A DNA stretch of 64,000 bases, taken from positions 453,227 to 517,226 of the forward strand of contig WELB01000055.1 in assembly GCA_009602725.1 (NCBI GenBank), given 5' to 3'. The stretch's first letter is position 1. The number at the start of each line of letters is the position of its first letter. The position numbers and the translations under genes are program-made. The notes below the pieces were generated by a model. It searched no databases, was not told the origin of the DNA, and worked only from the letters and a program-made list of their open reading frames with translations. Positions 34,082 to 43,800 of the stretch are shown piece by piece. Source of the stretch: Spirogloea muscicola (Eukaryota; Streptophyta; Zygnematophyceae; Spirogloeales; Spirogloeaceae).

Positions 34082-34403
34082 TCACTCGACCGCCTCCGTG
34101 GAGCTTATGTGAAAGATCCTGGTAAGACAACGTCCATCGTCCTTGAGCATTTGCGTCAGCTCAGGGACGGCCTGCTCGCCTCCCATATGTGTTGTAAGAC
34201 TATGCATTCTCCTGGGAACAGCCCGCCCATGCACAAAGTCTGCATGGCCCTCCGCCAGTGAAGGTAAGGAGCATAGGAGGTCACGTCGTAGGAGGACGTC
34301 TAGTGGCGGTGCTGTGAAGCTGGAAGGGCAGCTTCCCCGTTGCCACTCCCGCTGTGGCGGGTGCTAAAATAGCCAGACCCCTCAGGGTGAAGCGCCTGAA
34401 GAT
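34082..34403. other. Unassigned sequence between LINE fragments
   Basis: A short plus frame (34022-34261, RGAYVKDPGKTTSIVLEHLR) covers part of it but has no recognisable family. It lies between truncated LINE-B and LINE-A copies and could be older repeat. Confidence 0.3.
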
Positions 34404-34440
34404 GGTGGAGGCCACTTAGGCATCCTAAGTGGCCTCCACC
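34404..34440. repeat. Perfect 17-bp hairpin at LINE-A junction
   Basis: GGTGGAGGCCACTTAGG, a CAT loop, then its exact reverse complement. The hairpin ends exactly where LINE-A sequence begins, with a short tandem GACCGCTCACC at the junction. Confidence 0.9.
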
Positions 34441-34930
34441 GACCGCTCACCGACCGCTCACACCCAGCTCAATGTGCCACCAAGGCTGGGTATGCGGTCG
34501 CCTGCGCTGCTCAGGCCAAAGAGCTGAAGTACGCAGACTATCCGCGGGAAGACGAGTTCTTCCCGTTGGCCATTGATACCCATGGGGCGCTGGGCGCTCG
34601 GTGGCTCGGTGGCTGCTCACCCAGCTCGCTCGCCACACCATCGCCCGTCGCTTCCATGGGGAGCCGGTCGACTTCCCTGCAGTCGGGTCGCTGGCGCAAG
34701 TGTATCGGATGCGCCTGGCCGTCTCGCTGCAGAGGTCTATGGCCCGGGCGTTGCACCTTCGTGCCGGCAGAGCCCTCGCTGCTGCCTCTGGCTCTGGCCA
34801 GGGGACCCACTTCAACGAGCCTAGCCTCTCCGACCTGCGGCTGCTTAGCAGAGGTTACTGAGTGATTCTCCTGTAGCTCTTTGGAGTTTGTCCATTCTTT
34901 TTAGGCTGGCTTCTGCCAGCCCCTCTCTTT
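34441..34930 (+). mobile_element. LINE-A C-terminal copy with intact end
   Basis: 5'-truncated LINE-A beginning in the late endonuclease region (AGYAVACAAQAKELKYADYP in pieces), with one frame disruption near the repeated GGTGGCTCGGTGGC at 34600. It continues through ARHTIARRFHGEPVDF and RMRLAVSLQRSMARALHLRA to SLSDLRLLSRGY and a TGA at 34859-34861. The tail has TAGGCTGGCTTCTGCCAGCC at about 34899. It supplies the normal LINE-A ending that the long copy has lost. Confidence 0.85.
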
Positions 34931-35640
34931 TTCTTTTCAGTGAGCCGCTTGGGACAGGCGAGCCACTGGGCGGTACCCAAGCCGCTGATGAAGTCAGGAC
35001 TTTGTCGTGCCACGGGGCGTCGACTGCCATTTCACGTCGAGAAGTCAGATTAGGCATTTGAGTGACGTGTGAGGATGACGTGGCAGGCAGAACGAACAAA
35101 CCAAGTGAAGAAGTTTGTAAAATGACAAATATAGAAATTACTTAATTCGTCTTGGAAAGGAATGCAGATGCAGAAAGTGGTAACAACTTGGTAAAGTCGA
35201 CGTGGTACAGCTGAGAAGCTGCCCCCACGTTTGTGAGTCCTGACGGCACTGGGTCAGCATCTATACAAGAATTGCAAATTTGTAGGTATGATCTTGAGCG
35301 GTGGTGTTAGACATTGAGTACGCCATTCACTGTTGCACTCGGATCACAAAGGCATCACGGCAGACTGATCTTCATGATGACAGATGCCGGATGACAGATG
35401 TGCCGAAGCTCACCGTCGTGTAGGATCTCACGTAGGATAGATGTTGGTAAGAACACGGTGTAGTACTCTGAATATGATTAGGATCACCACAGGATTGCAG
35501 GAGGCGGTCGACACCTTGTGAATTCTTACCAGCACCATTGCATGTCGATGGACCTGTAGAAGTACACGAGGCATCTTGACTTTTACTTTAAGATAAACAG
35601 TCGTTGATAGCAGTTGTCAGAGGCTTTGCTTTATATCTAG
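34931..35640. other. AT-richer unassigned sequence
   Basis: Composition drops in GC relative to neighbours. No protein or RNA gene is recognised. It may be the outer part of the Gypsy remnant that follows. Confidence 0.35.
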
Positions 35641-37401
35641 CACTACAAGTAGTGGCTTACCGTTGCATATCCGGATGTTGAGCTAAGCGCGAACTGGTCA
35701 GGCAATAGGCACATGTCTTGTGAACTGATTTTCACGATCAGTACAGAAGTTAAGCCAGTTGTTGGAATAATCAAGATCAACCACCTTGGTTGCCACAGCA
35801 TGGAGACTGATAGATTGGCAGGATGACGTCCAATGAAGGAAATCAGGATTATAGTGGGACGAAGAAGTCTGAATAAACATTCCATTAACCATCAAAAGCC
35901 AGGGTATATATTTGGGCCACTCACAATATTTAGATGCCGATGTCTCACGTCACTTGTTGAAAGACGCGTGCCATGCCTCGGTATGCTGGTCCAGTCGTCG
36001 GAGTTGCCTCTGGCTTGCGCTCTATGTCACTCCAACTCTCCCTTAAGCTCATCCGACTTGCCATCGTTATGTGCCTGACTTGGTGATAGTACTGCTGCCT
36101 TTCCATGCCCTTGTGGAGTGCATAATCTGTCAGACCACGTTTTGTAATTTGCACTATTCGTTCTGCTAACCCATCGGCTTGTTAATGATCACGTGAAGCG
36201 AGGCGATGGTCAAAGGTGTAGTCAAGCAGACGCTGGAAGTCCTCTTGGACTTAGATCCTTGATGATTGAAATCCAACACAAGCTCCAGATCGTGCACCCC
36301 CTGTTTTAAGAAAACTCTAGTGCTTACAGTTGCAATGTATGCACTACACTTTCCAGGGATGATAACTAAATAGACTCATCTGGCAGAACTTCCAATCATG
36401 ACTAACACTTGAGGTGCCGAGTGCCCCTACAAAGAGGACCAGCTCATCGAGACGCCCACTATACAATACTCCTTAAATGACAGAGGGATGAAGCTAAGGT
36501 GACTTGATGAAGAGTGTGTCACGAAATTGATAATATTCTTCATATAGGATATAATTCCCCAGACCACCAGTGGCCAACTCAGTGGCCAATAGACTCAGTG
36601 TGCGTTTCATAACGAAGTGCCCCAGGGAAGTAATACCTTGAACTGAATATTTGCGCTCAGGAAATGACACTGCCATATTCAGATCGCTTTCATGAGCTGA
36701 TTATGATGCGTGTACTTAAGACAAGCTCGGTAGCCGTTACGACTAATCTGCATCGTTGTAGAGTCAGAAAGATAGAATGCCGGTCTGAAGGTATTGCAAC
36801 ATGGGTGCATCTAACGATATATCTTGATATAAACGGCCATCGCTGAAAACATCCAGGGCACATGCAACTGAATGGCAATGTGTAGAAGTTGTAAGAGTAT
36901 TAGCAAGCCGGTATGAGTAGGCTTGCCTTCATCGTATTGTCATGTGAGCCACTTGAAGATCTTTTTTACAAGCATAAAAATATCAATGGATCAGGAATTG
37001 GCGTACAATTGATAGCGCCGGCGCATCGCTGTCGCAGTGGTTTGCCGGCGCAACATACCTGGTCGATGAACAGCTTTAGCTTCATGTTCCTGGAGCTTCG
37101 AAGCCCATCGGGCCAGGTTTCTATGATTTTTGGGTTGTCAGCAATTACTGCTTAGGTGATGATTACCGATGAGTTGGAAAAGTTCCAAGTCATAATGAGG
37201 AGTTGCCCACACAGCTGTCCCAGACATTAACCTTCCTGAGCGACAACATTTCTCTGAATTGTTGGACATTTGATACGACTGGCATAGCCTTAAGATGATG
37301 GTGCTTTTGTTCATCCTGCTCGATGAGACAGCACCCATACCCACTTTCTCCAGTCGGTATGCAGGATAAGGTCCTTTCATAGTCAGAGCGACGTAATACA
37401 A
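35640..37401 (-). mobile_element. Ty3/Gypsy retrotransposon fossil
   Basis: A strongly decayed Ty3/Gypsy pol remnant on the minus strand. The RNase H region is visible at 37400-37140 (VGMGAVSSSRMNK and AVWATPHYDLELFQLIGNHH) and the integrase core end near 36270-36100 (a D-H-R-L-A-S-R-D-H then ADGLAER-like stretch). No intact frame of useful length remains and no LTR is recognised. There are many breaks, so it is the oldest LTR relic in the window. Confidence 0.7.
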
Positions 37402-37439
37402 AATCTTGAGTCAGGGCATGTTTCTGAAGATGTAGACGC

Positions 37440-37660
37440 TTCCTTCAGAGGGCGATGGTTGTGAGAGGCCAGCCCAGGCAAAGGAATGAACTATGTACAA
37501 AGGGGCCAGAAAAAGCGCTAAAATCACACAGTGACTCAAGTGGCCACGAGGCACTCAATCACCCCCGTTGAGCAGCCGCAGGTCAGAAAAACTTTTCTCC
37601 AAGTAGCGGGTTCCCTGGCCAGAGCCAGAACGGAGTGCGGTCCTGGCCGCCTGCAGGTAC
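37440..37660 (-). mobile_element. LINE-A tail copy
   Basis: Minus-strand LINE-A end: RSGSGQGTRYLEKSFSDLRL followed by L-N-G-G-D and a stop at 37555, then a tail with the hairpin near 37466-37484 (GAGAGGCCAGCCC on plus). Compare SGSGQGTHFQEPSISDLRLL in the long copy. It is 5'-truncated about 30 codons before the stop. Confidence 0.75.
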
Positions 37661-38254
37661 TCATGGACGCTGCCCTCGGCGAAGAAGGCTGTATTACGCG
37701 CCGCATACGCTGACATGCGTTCTACCATGTCCAACACGGTGGTATTCGAGTACATCTTGACATTTCTTAACCATCTGACAGAGGTCGTAAATTCGATGAG
37801 CCCGAGGCAGCCGGGCCAGGTGGCCAGCCACGCTTCGAAGGTCGCGCGGCTGTCGTTCTCCAGGCCGTAGGTGAGGTCGTCCAACAGGGCGCCCATCGCT
37901 GCCCCGAAATCCTGCGACAGCTTTATCTGGTATAGAGACGGCAAGGCGAGCATGGTTGGGAGGGGGCCGCCGCTGTGCTCGTCGTCGTCATCGTCGTCGG
38001 ATTCCACCACCTCGGCAGTGCGGCGGCGGAGGGCGGCGCACGAAGATCGGCGGGGATTGGTGAGCGGGCCGGGGGCGCGGCGGCGCGGCGCAAGTGCCGG
38101 CGGAGGGTGGGGGGCGGGCTGCTGATCAGAAGTGCTGATCGAGCCCGGGGAGCGCGGTGCGCAACTGCCGGCGGAGGGGCGGAAGCTGACGAGATCGGGT
38201 GCGGCGTCGAGGAGACGATTCGATGGTGCAACTGTCGGCGGAGGGGCGGACCAA
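37661..38254 (-). other. Unidentified open frame between LINE copies
   Basis: A minus-strand frame runs open from the LINE-C tail (38313) through this segment into the LINE-A end (37555). The middle part is in neither LINE: a proline/arginine-rich stretch, an acidic run (ESDDDDDDEHSGG) and about 110 residues including LPSLYQIKLSQDFGAAMGAL and TFEAWLATWPGCLGLIEFTT. No family is recognised. It may be a host exon, a transduced piece or chance; GC-rich composition favours long chance frames. The GCCGGCGGAGGG motif near 38096 and 38168 recurs in altered form at 38236. Confidence 0.35.
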
Positions 38255-40015
38255 AAATTTCGTGTATTTGAAACAAACGTAGGCCAAATGGCTAAGTACA
38301 AAGGCAAACACATCTAAAGATCTACATATCCTACAGCAGATTGACCCTCTCAGTAACCACGGGTCAAAATATAAAGGTCGCTAATCGATGCATGAATACT
38401 AGACGTCAGATACGAAGCCCTTCTGCCACCAACTAGAGCTCGCCCAGCTTTCTGGTGCAGGGCATAAGCCTGAGCACGCTGCAAACAGGCCGAAACTCGA
38501 CGTCGCAAGAACGACAGATGTGCAGCTGGCAAGCCCAACTCAGCCGGAAACACATCTGCACGTCGTGTGTAGCCTAGATTGGCAATGTTTTGAAGAAGAG
38601 TCTGGAAACGAGGACCCAGACAGCCAAAGATATCAATTGCTGCTTGCAGGAGCTGATCGCATTGGGGTAAATCTGAGTAGTGCTGCATCTTTCTTTGTTC
38701 TGCACCGCCCACTACGTGACCAGCGATGTGTGTCGATGCTGGACCTTTATATGCCTCCGTGACAACAACGTCGACCAGGGCCCGTGGTCCTCCACCAGGT
38801 TGCACGCCCACAATGTCAAGCGTGCGGCGATGATGACGTCCCTGGGCGTCCGTGGTAATAGGCATGATATTGTTGACTTCCACGTCCGCACAGTAGCCGG
38901 GCGTCACGCATCAAGCCCGCCAGGGCATCGCGAATGAGGTTGTGGATGCCCACCACTTCTGGTTCAATGGGGCATCTCAGCATGTGAATGGCGAGCTCAG
39001 CAACCTCTGCAAGGAAGCCGCACTCGCACTAACGCACACCAACCAGGCAGGCCAGGGAGGCCGAAAAAGAGTTGAAGTGACGTCCGAAAGGCCTCGAAGC
39101 TGATGCTGAAGGCGTTGGCGATGGCGTGAGAGGAGATCCAGTCGGTGGCACCAGGTGTGGCTAGAGAAATAGGTCTTGCCAAGCTCTTTGGATTGTTCTG
39201 AATTCCTGGCAGCCTCCTCAACCTTCTACGGCGCTCATCTTCCACTGCCGTAATCAGTGTGGATTGTGCCCCTCTATCAGAAGCTTGGGCAATGGCGGAG
39301 AATGGCGTGAGTATGGGTTGGAGAAAGGGAAAAGAGCCGATGGCTGAGTCGCGGATGCTCCTCAGATCCGCTTGGAAAGAAAGGGACCTTCCTCCACATT
39401 GCGTACAGGGTTGTGGAGGCAAGGGAAGCGCATGGGGAGCAGAGAGGCGATCTGGTGCCAGCAGCCCAGGAAGGCTGCTTGCGCCGTCTGCTCCAACGAC
39501 CGGCAGCCAAGGCCGCTCATGCGAGTGGGGAGGGAGGCCTGAAGGGAAGCTGAAGCTGAGGGGAAAGATGAAGAATGTAGAAGGGATGCCAGGGACTGCA
39601 GAAGGGAGGCATCATATTCCTTGTAGAGGTCCACCACCATGCCCAATGGGGCGACTGTCCATTGCAGATAGCAAGCCCGTTGGCCGATGCAGCGGGTGAG
39701 GATGGCCAACGCCAGCTGTGTGACCCCAGGAGGGGAAGGGAAGGGAGGAGGGCAAGGTGTCTATGAAGGCGTTCCCTCAAGTCCACCGCCACGTGAGCTG
39801 GTGTGCCGAAGGTGACCTTGAGGATGGCCATCCCATTGAAAGGGGTCAGGCAGCCGTAGGGGAGCTGAAGGTTGGCGGGGAGACCGCGTGGGGACCAAAC
39901 CACACTCTTGGACGGGCAAATCCGCAGGCCCATCAGGTCCAATTCGCGAACGAGCAAGGGGTAAGCCGACATGACTTCAGCTGGAGGTCCAGCTGGAGGT
40001 CGGCGGGGGAGTAAC
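38255..40015 (-). mobile_element. LINE-C, RT thumb to tail
   Basis: The longest LINE-C copy, minus strand. It is truncated just downstream of the RT catalytic box (GPPAEVMSAYPLLVRELDLM at about 39980). It continues through AILTRCIGQRACYL, the linker (ITAVEDERRRRLRRLPGIQN), a CCHC finger (CECGFLAEVAELAIHMLRC at 38970) and the endonuclease (HHRRTLDIVGVQPGGGPRAL, DVVVTEAYKGPASTHIAGHV, AEQRKMQHYSDLPQCDQLLQ). It ends SISDLYILTRGY at a stop at 38350 and the LINE-C tail to about 38255. A few frameshifts lie in the RT and linker. The last 185 codons are open. Confidence 0.85.
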
Positions 40016-40079
40016 GGGCGCTGATCGGATTGGCCGTGAGGGTTGCAATTGCCGGCCTTAAGAAAGCGCGACCAGATTG

Positions 40080-40385
40080 ACTGGTGGCTGTGAGAGGCCA
40101 GCCCAAAGCAAGCGCGGCCAGAATAACTGGTGGCCCAAACGAAAGGACAAAGTCTGAAGGAGCCGGATGGAGCAGAAAGCAAGGTTCTAAGTCTTAAGAC
40201 AACAGCAAGGGGACTCTCAGTAACCTCTAGTCAGGAGATAAAAAGGGGAAAGCACGGCCACATTAACTGGTGGCTGGGAGAGGCCAGCCCAGAGGAATGC
40301 AAAAGGTCTGAAGGAGCCGGAGTGCTAAGGACTAAGACATCAGCAAGGGGACTCTCAGTAACTTCTAGTCAAAAGATGCAAGTCG
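40080..40385 (-). mobile_element. Two tandem LINE-E tails
   Basis: Two head-to-tail insertions, about 40080-40240 and 40250-40385. Each begins on the minus strand at the last codons L-L-T-R-G-Y (or the decayed equivalent) plus TGA, and ends in the tail hairpin (GGTGGCTG.GAGAGGCCAGCC as read on plus) and the GCGCGGCCA.ATTAACTGG-type end. They hold almost no coding sequence. Confidence 0.75.
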
Positions 40386-40454
40386 GAAAAGCAGTGCAGT
40401 GCGGCTGCTCAAGTAAAATTAAAGGTTAAAAAGAAAGGAAAGGCTAATGAAGGA

Positions 40455-41463
40455 GAGATCGTGTATTAGAAAGAAATGTAGGCCAAATGGCCAGGTACAA
40501 AGGCAAGCACATCTAAAAATCTACATAACCTACAGCAGATTGACCCGCTCAATAACCACGGGTCAAAACATAAAGGTCACTACTCGATGTGTAACGAATT
40601 CACATGGCTGGAATGTCAATGCAGCTGTAATGTATTGACAGATGCCTGGAGATTAGATACCTCATCCGGCTGATAAATAAATTGACTGTCAGTGCCGCAG
40701 GAAAGGCTTGACAGATGCCTGGAGACGGACAATTTCACCAGGCTGGGCAGCGTGGCTTTGATATAGAGCTGAGAGCGGCGCAACCCGGAGTCGTGACACG
40801 CGAGACAGCATGGTGCTGGCGCTGGAACGGCGACGGGAGGTGGCAGCGCTGTAGACTGACTGCCTTGACGGCATTATTAGCCGTTAGTATTGACGGGGAT
40901 GATAGACGGCTGACGATAGCCTGGGTGTAGTGACCGTCAGCTGCGAGTGACGGGTAGATTGTCGGTGGTAGCCGTTGTTAGCCGTCGACAGGTCGTGGAC
41001 GGGTCATCAACGAGAGACTGGGTGCCGAATATCCCACCCGGGCCCGTATGGCCGGGCTCGCAGTCCGTCGGGCTATAAAGGGGGCACCCGAGATGGGAGA
41101 GGGGGTGAGTTCTTCACCCAACCTCGGACCCCTGGACCCTTGCCCCTGCAGTAACCGTTGCTCAGTTTTACCGTTGCGGCCCCATCCCAATGCCTCCCGC
41201 TTCTCCTTGCGCCGCCGGCAGCCCGGGCTTGGCGATCCACAGCATTCGTTACACGATGCATGAATACTAGATGCCAGGAACGGAGCCCTTCTGCCACCTA
41301 CTAGAGCTCGCCCAGCTTTCTGGTGCAAGGCACTAGCCTGAGCACGCTGCAAACAGGCCGAAACTCGACGTCGCAAGAGCGACAGATATGCAGCTGGCAA
41401 GCCCATCTCAGCCGGAAACACATCTGCGCGTCGAGTGTAGCCTAGACTGGCAATGTTTTGAAG
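40455..41463 (-). mobile_element. LINE-C 3' copy split by a solo LTR
   Basis: Minus-strand LINE-C end: 41463-41259 encodes the CLQRAQASALHQKAGRALVG region, and 40584-40455 holds the stop region and tail (AATGTAGGCCAAATGGCC as read on plus). The two parts are separated by a 664-bp solo LTR and rejoin at CGATG. Its sequence is very close to the copies at 38.3 and 41.6 kb. Confidence 0.85.
40590..41253. mobile_element. Solo LTR, fossil
   Basis: A 664-bp solo LTR with 10-bp inverted ends TGTAACGAAT...ATTCGTTACA, starting TG and ending CA, flanked by the 5-bp target duplication CGATG (40585-40589 and 41254-41258). It contains a TATA-like CTATAAAGGGGG near 41080 in plus orientation, which suggests the LTR reads on plus. 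No internal region is present. It is younger than the LINE-C copy it interrupts. The family cannot be assigned. Confidence 0.85.
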
Positions 41464-41579
41464 CGGGGCTGGGTGGCGGCAGACGGAAATTACTCGCCCC
41501 ATCGAAAAGAGGAGCTGGCAAGAGCGAGCCCAAAAAGAACGGACAAGATCTATTGAGCCAAAAAAGAAGGTGCCGAAAG

Positions 41580-41750
41580 AAGAAAATTTCGTGTATGAGA
41601 AACAAATGTAGGCCAAATGGCCAAGTACAACGGCAAGCACATCTAAAGATCTACATGACCTACAGCAGATTGACCAGCTCAATAACCACGGGTCAAAACA
41701 TAAAGGTCACTAATCGATGCATGAATACTAGATGCCAGAAAAGAGAGGCT
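41580..41750 (-). mobile_element. LINE-C tail copy
   Basis: Minus-strand tail: AAATTTCGTGTATGAGAAAC at 41585, AATGTAGGCCAAATGGCCAA, then GACCAGCTCAATAACCACGG and ATCGATGCATGAATACTAGA as read on plus. It covers the last codons, stop and tail of LINE-C. It is truncated at about 41740. Confidence 0.75.
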
Positions 41751-41787
41751 AGTACAGAGCTAGACACGAGACGTTGCAGAGTGAAGC

Positions 41788-42250
41788 TCAGTACCCACGA
41801 GTGAGTAGCAGCAAGTCCGAGTAATTCGCAGCTGGGGAAGAGGCACTCCGCCTATACCCAGATGAAGCAGCCATAGCGCGGCCAGCTCGCGAGTGGATTG
41901 CGTGAGCCAGGGAGCGCTGGAACGAGGCCGACAGCCGCATACAAAATACCTGCGCCAGTAAGCCGGCAGCAGAAATCCGGAAGCTCCCCCGGCAGACCCG
42001 GCCGCCGATCAATGGCCTGACGGCCTGACGGACAAGACGCTGGAGGAGATCCAGCCAGCGGCTGCCGAAAGCCCCGTGTACATCAGATCGCCAGGGCCGC
42101 GAATTCATCACCATTCGGGTGATCCGCGTATTTGCGGTCCTTACCCCGGGCCGCCAGGCCGACCGCGTGCCCTGCAGTCGACGCCGATCTGGTGAGATTG
42201 GCCAAGTCGACGCAGTCCGTAGTCACCACATTGGCGATCATGCGCGGACC
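41788..42250 (-). mobile_element. LINE-E endonuclease fragment
   Basis: Minus-strand fragment reading NVVTTDCVDLANLTRSASTA, LAARGKDRKYADHPNGDEFA in one frame, then GAFGSRWLDLLQRLVRQAV and CMRLSASFQRSLAHAIHSRA in another, ending NYSDLLLLTRGY with stop at 41788. One frameshift lies near 42100. It is closer to LINE-A than to C. The 5' end abuts the mini-element at 42256. Confidence 0.8.
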
Positions 42251-42255
42251 GACCT

Positions 42256-42397
42256 TAGGCCCCTCCGTCATTTGGCCCCTTCGAACCTTTGTAAACAATT
42301 TTCTTTAGGCTCCTTCGTCAATGGGGGCAAGGGCTGTGAAAAGCCAGCCCGAAAATGCTTTTAAAGGTTCGAAGGGGCCAAATGACGGAGGGGCCTA
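42256..42397. mobile_element. Mini-element with perfect 35-bp terminal inverted repeats
   Basis: TAGGCCCCTCCGTCATTTGG and the next 15 bases (42256-42290) are the exact reverse complement of 42363-42397. The 72-bp centre holds a minus-oriented LINE tail hairpin (GGGCTGTGAAAAGCCAGCCC). Outer flanks show no obvious duplication longer than 2-3 bp. There is no coding capacity. It could be a MITE-like unit or a product of inverted LINE-tail joining. Confidence 0.85.
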
Positions 42398-42404
42398 GAG
42401 CGCT

Positions 42405-42540
42405 ATGTCAGACTAGAGGTTACTGAGCGTCCCCTTATGCTGATGTCTTACTTCTTAGCACCCCGGCTCCTTCAGACCTTGTCCATTCCTTTGGGCTGGC
42501 CTCTCCCAGCCACCAGTTAATGTGGCCGCGCTTGCTTTAT
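42405..42540 (+). mobile_element. LINE-E tail copy
   Basis: Plus-oriented tail starting at the last codons (GACTAGAGGTTACTGAGCGT) and running through GGCTCCTTCAGACCTTGTCC, GGGCTGGCCTCTCCCAGCC and CAGTTAATGTGGCCGCGCTT. It is the inverse of the two tails at 40.1-40.4 kb and shows the sense-strand order clearly. Confidence 0.8.
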
Positions 42541-42699
42541 GTCAGAACGGGAGGAGGATGGATCACTCAGTAGCGACGAGTGAGGAGCCTCAATCCGACA
42601 GACTAGCTGCCGGGAAACAATTCCCTTGGCGAATTCCAGAGGCTGCAGCGCGAGCATGGATGGGGAGAGCCACTATAGATGGGCGAGCACTTCCTTTCT

Positions 42700-42780
42700 T
42701 TCTGAGGGAGGGAGAGAGAGGGAGAGAGGTGAGGGCGAGGGAGGGAGGGGGAGGGAAGGGGGCGGAGGGGAAGGGAGAAG
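42700..42780. repeat. Polypurine tract 1
   Basis: A GA-rich low-complexity run, almost all purine on plus (GAGGGAGGGAGAGAGAGGGA and similar). Confidence 0.85.
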
Positions 42781-42985
42781 AAAGCGCGGCCAGATTGACT
42801 GGTGGCTGGGAAAGGCCAGCCCAAAGGAATGGACAAGGTCCGAAGGAGCCGGAGTGCGAAGGACTAGGACTTAGACATCTGCCAGGGAACGCTCAGTAAT
42901 TTCTAGTCAGGAGATGCAAGTCTGAGTAGCTAGCCAGCGGAAAGACGTCGCCCTGACGGACACCGGAAGCCGCCGCCAAAGCTCG
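42780..42985 (-). mobile_element. LINE end with SDLHLLTRNY
   Basis: Minus-strand LINE end (ALAAASGVRQGDVFPLASYS, then D-L-H-L-L-T-R-N-Y and stop at about 42895) with its tail and hairpin at 42801-42825. It sits between two polypurine tracts. Confidence 0.75.
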
Positions 42986-43135
42986 GAAGAGGGGAGGGGA
43001 GGTGCAGGGGGAAGGAGGGAAGGGAGGGAGGGAGAGAGAGGGATGGGGAGAGGGGAGGGGGAGATGGGGAGGGAGAGGGAGGGGGAATGGGAGGGAGAGG
43101 GAGGGGGAATGGGAGGGAGAGGGAGAGAGGAAAAA
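42985..43135. repeat. Polypurine tract 2
   Basis: A 150-bp GA-rich tract with an internal repeat of about 24 bp (GGGAGGGAGAGGGAGGGGAA-like, repeated near 43070-43115). Strand asymmetry is extreme. Confidence 0.85.
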
Positions 43136-43149
43136 TGTGGGTTTAAAGA

Positions 43150-43800
43150 GATGGGGAGGCCATGTGTGGCCAAGTACAAAGGCAAGCACATTGACAAATG
43201 AACGTCACCTTCTGCTAAGCTGACCCGCTCAGTAATCATGAGTCAGCACATAGAGGTCGCTGACTGATGCTCGAATACAGGACGGTAATCGACAAGCTCT
43301 TGAATTACCAGCCAAGGCTCGACCAGCTTTCTGATGCAACGCATGAGCCCGAGCTCGCTGCAGACAAGCTGACACTCGACGTCGCAAAATTGACAGATAG
43401 GCTGCCGTCTGGGCTGGAAGCATATCCTCGCGTCGTGCATATCCCAGACTCGCTATATTCTCAAGTAGGGTATGGAAGCGAGGACCCAAGCAGCCGAAAG
43501 TGTCGATTGCGGCCAGGAGAAGGTGGTCGCTGCGGGGGTAGTCAGAGTATTGTCGGAGCTTTCTCTGCTCAGCACCTCCCACTCCGTGGCCAGCAATGTG
43601 TGTGGAAGCGGAACTCTTGTATGCCTCGGTCACCACCACATCCTCCAAGGCTTGTGGGCCTCCGCCAGGTTGTACACCCACAATGTCCAAGGTGCGATGG
43701 TGATGGCGACCCTGGAATCCGTGGTGATGGGCATTACATTGCTTACTTCCACAATGGCGCGGTAGCCGGCGTCGCGCATCAAGCCCGCCAGGGCGTTTAG
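43150..43800 (-). mobile_element. LINE-C endonuclease fragment
   Basis: Minus-strand LINE-C: LNALAGLMRDAGYRAIVEVS at 43800, then LDIVGVQPGGGPQALEDVVV, AEQRKLRQYSDYPRSDHLLL and AIDTFGCLGPRFHTLLENIA, ending SVSDLYVLTHDY with stop at 43229, then the LINE-C tail to about 43150. The frame shifts once near 43690. Closest to the copy at 19.4 kb. Confidence 0.85.
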
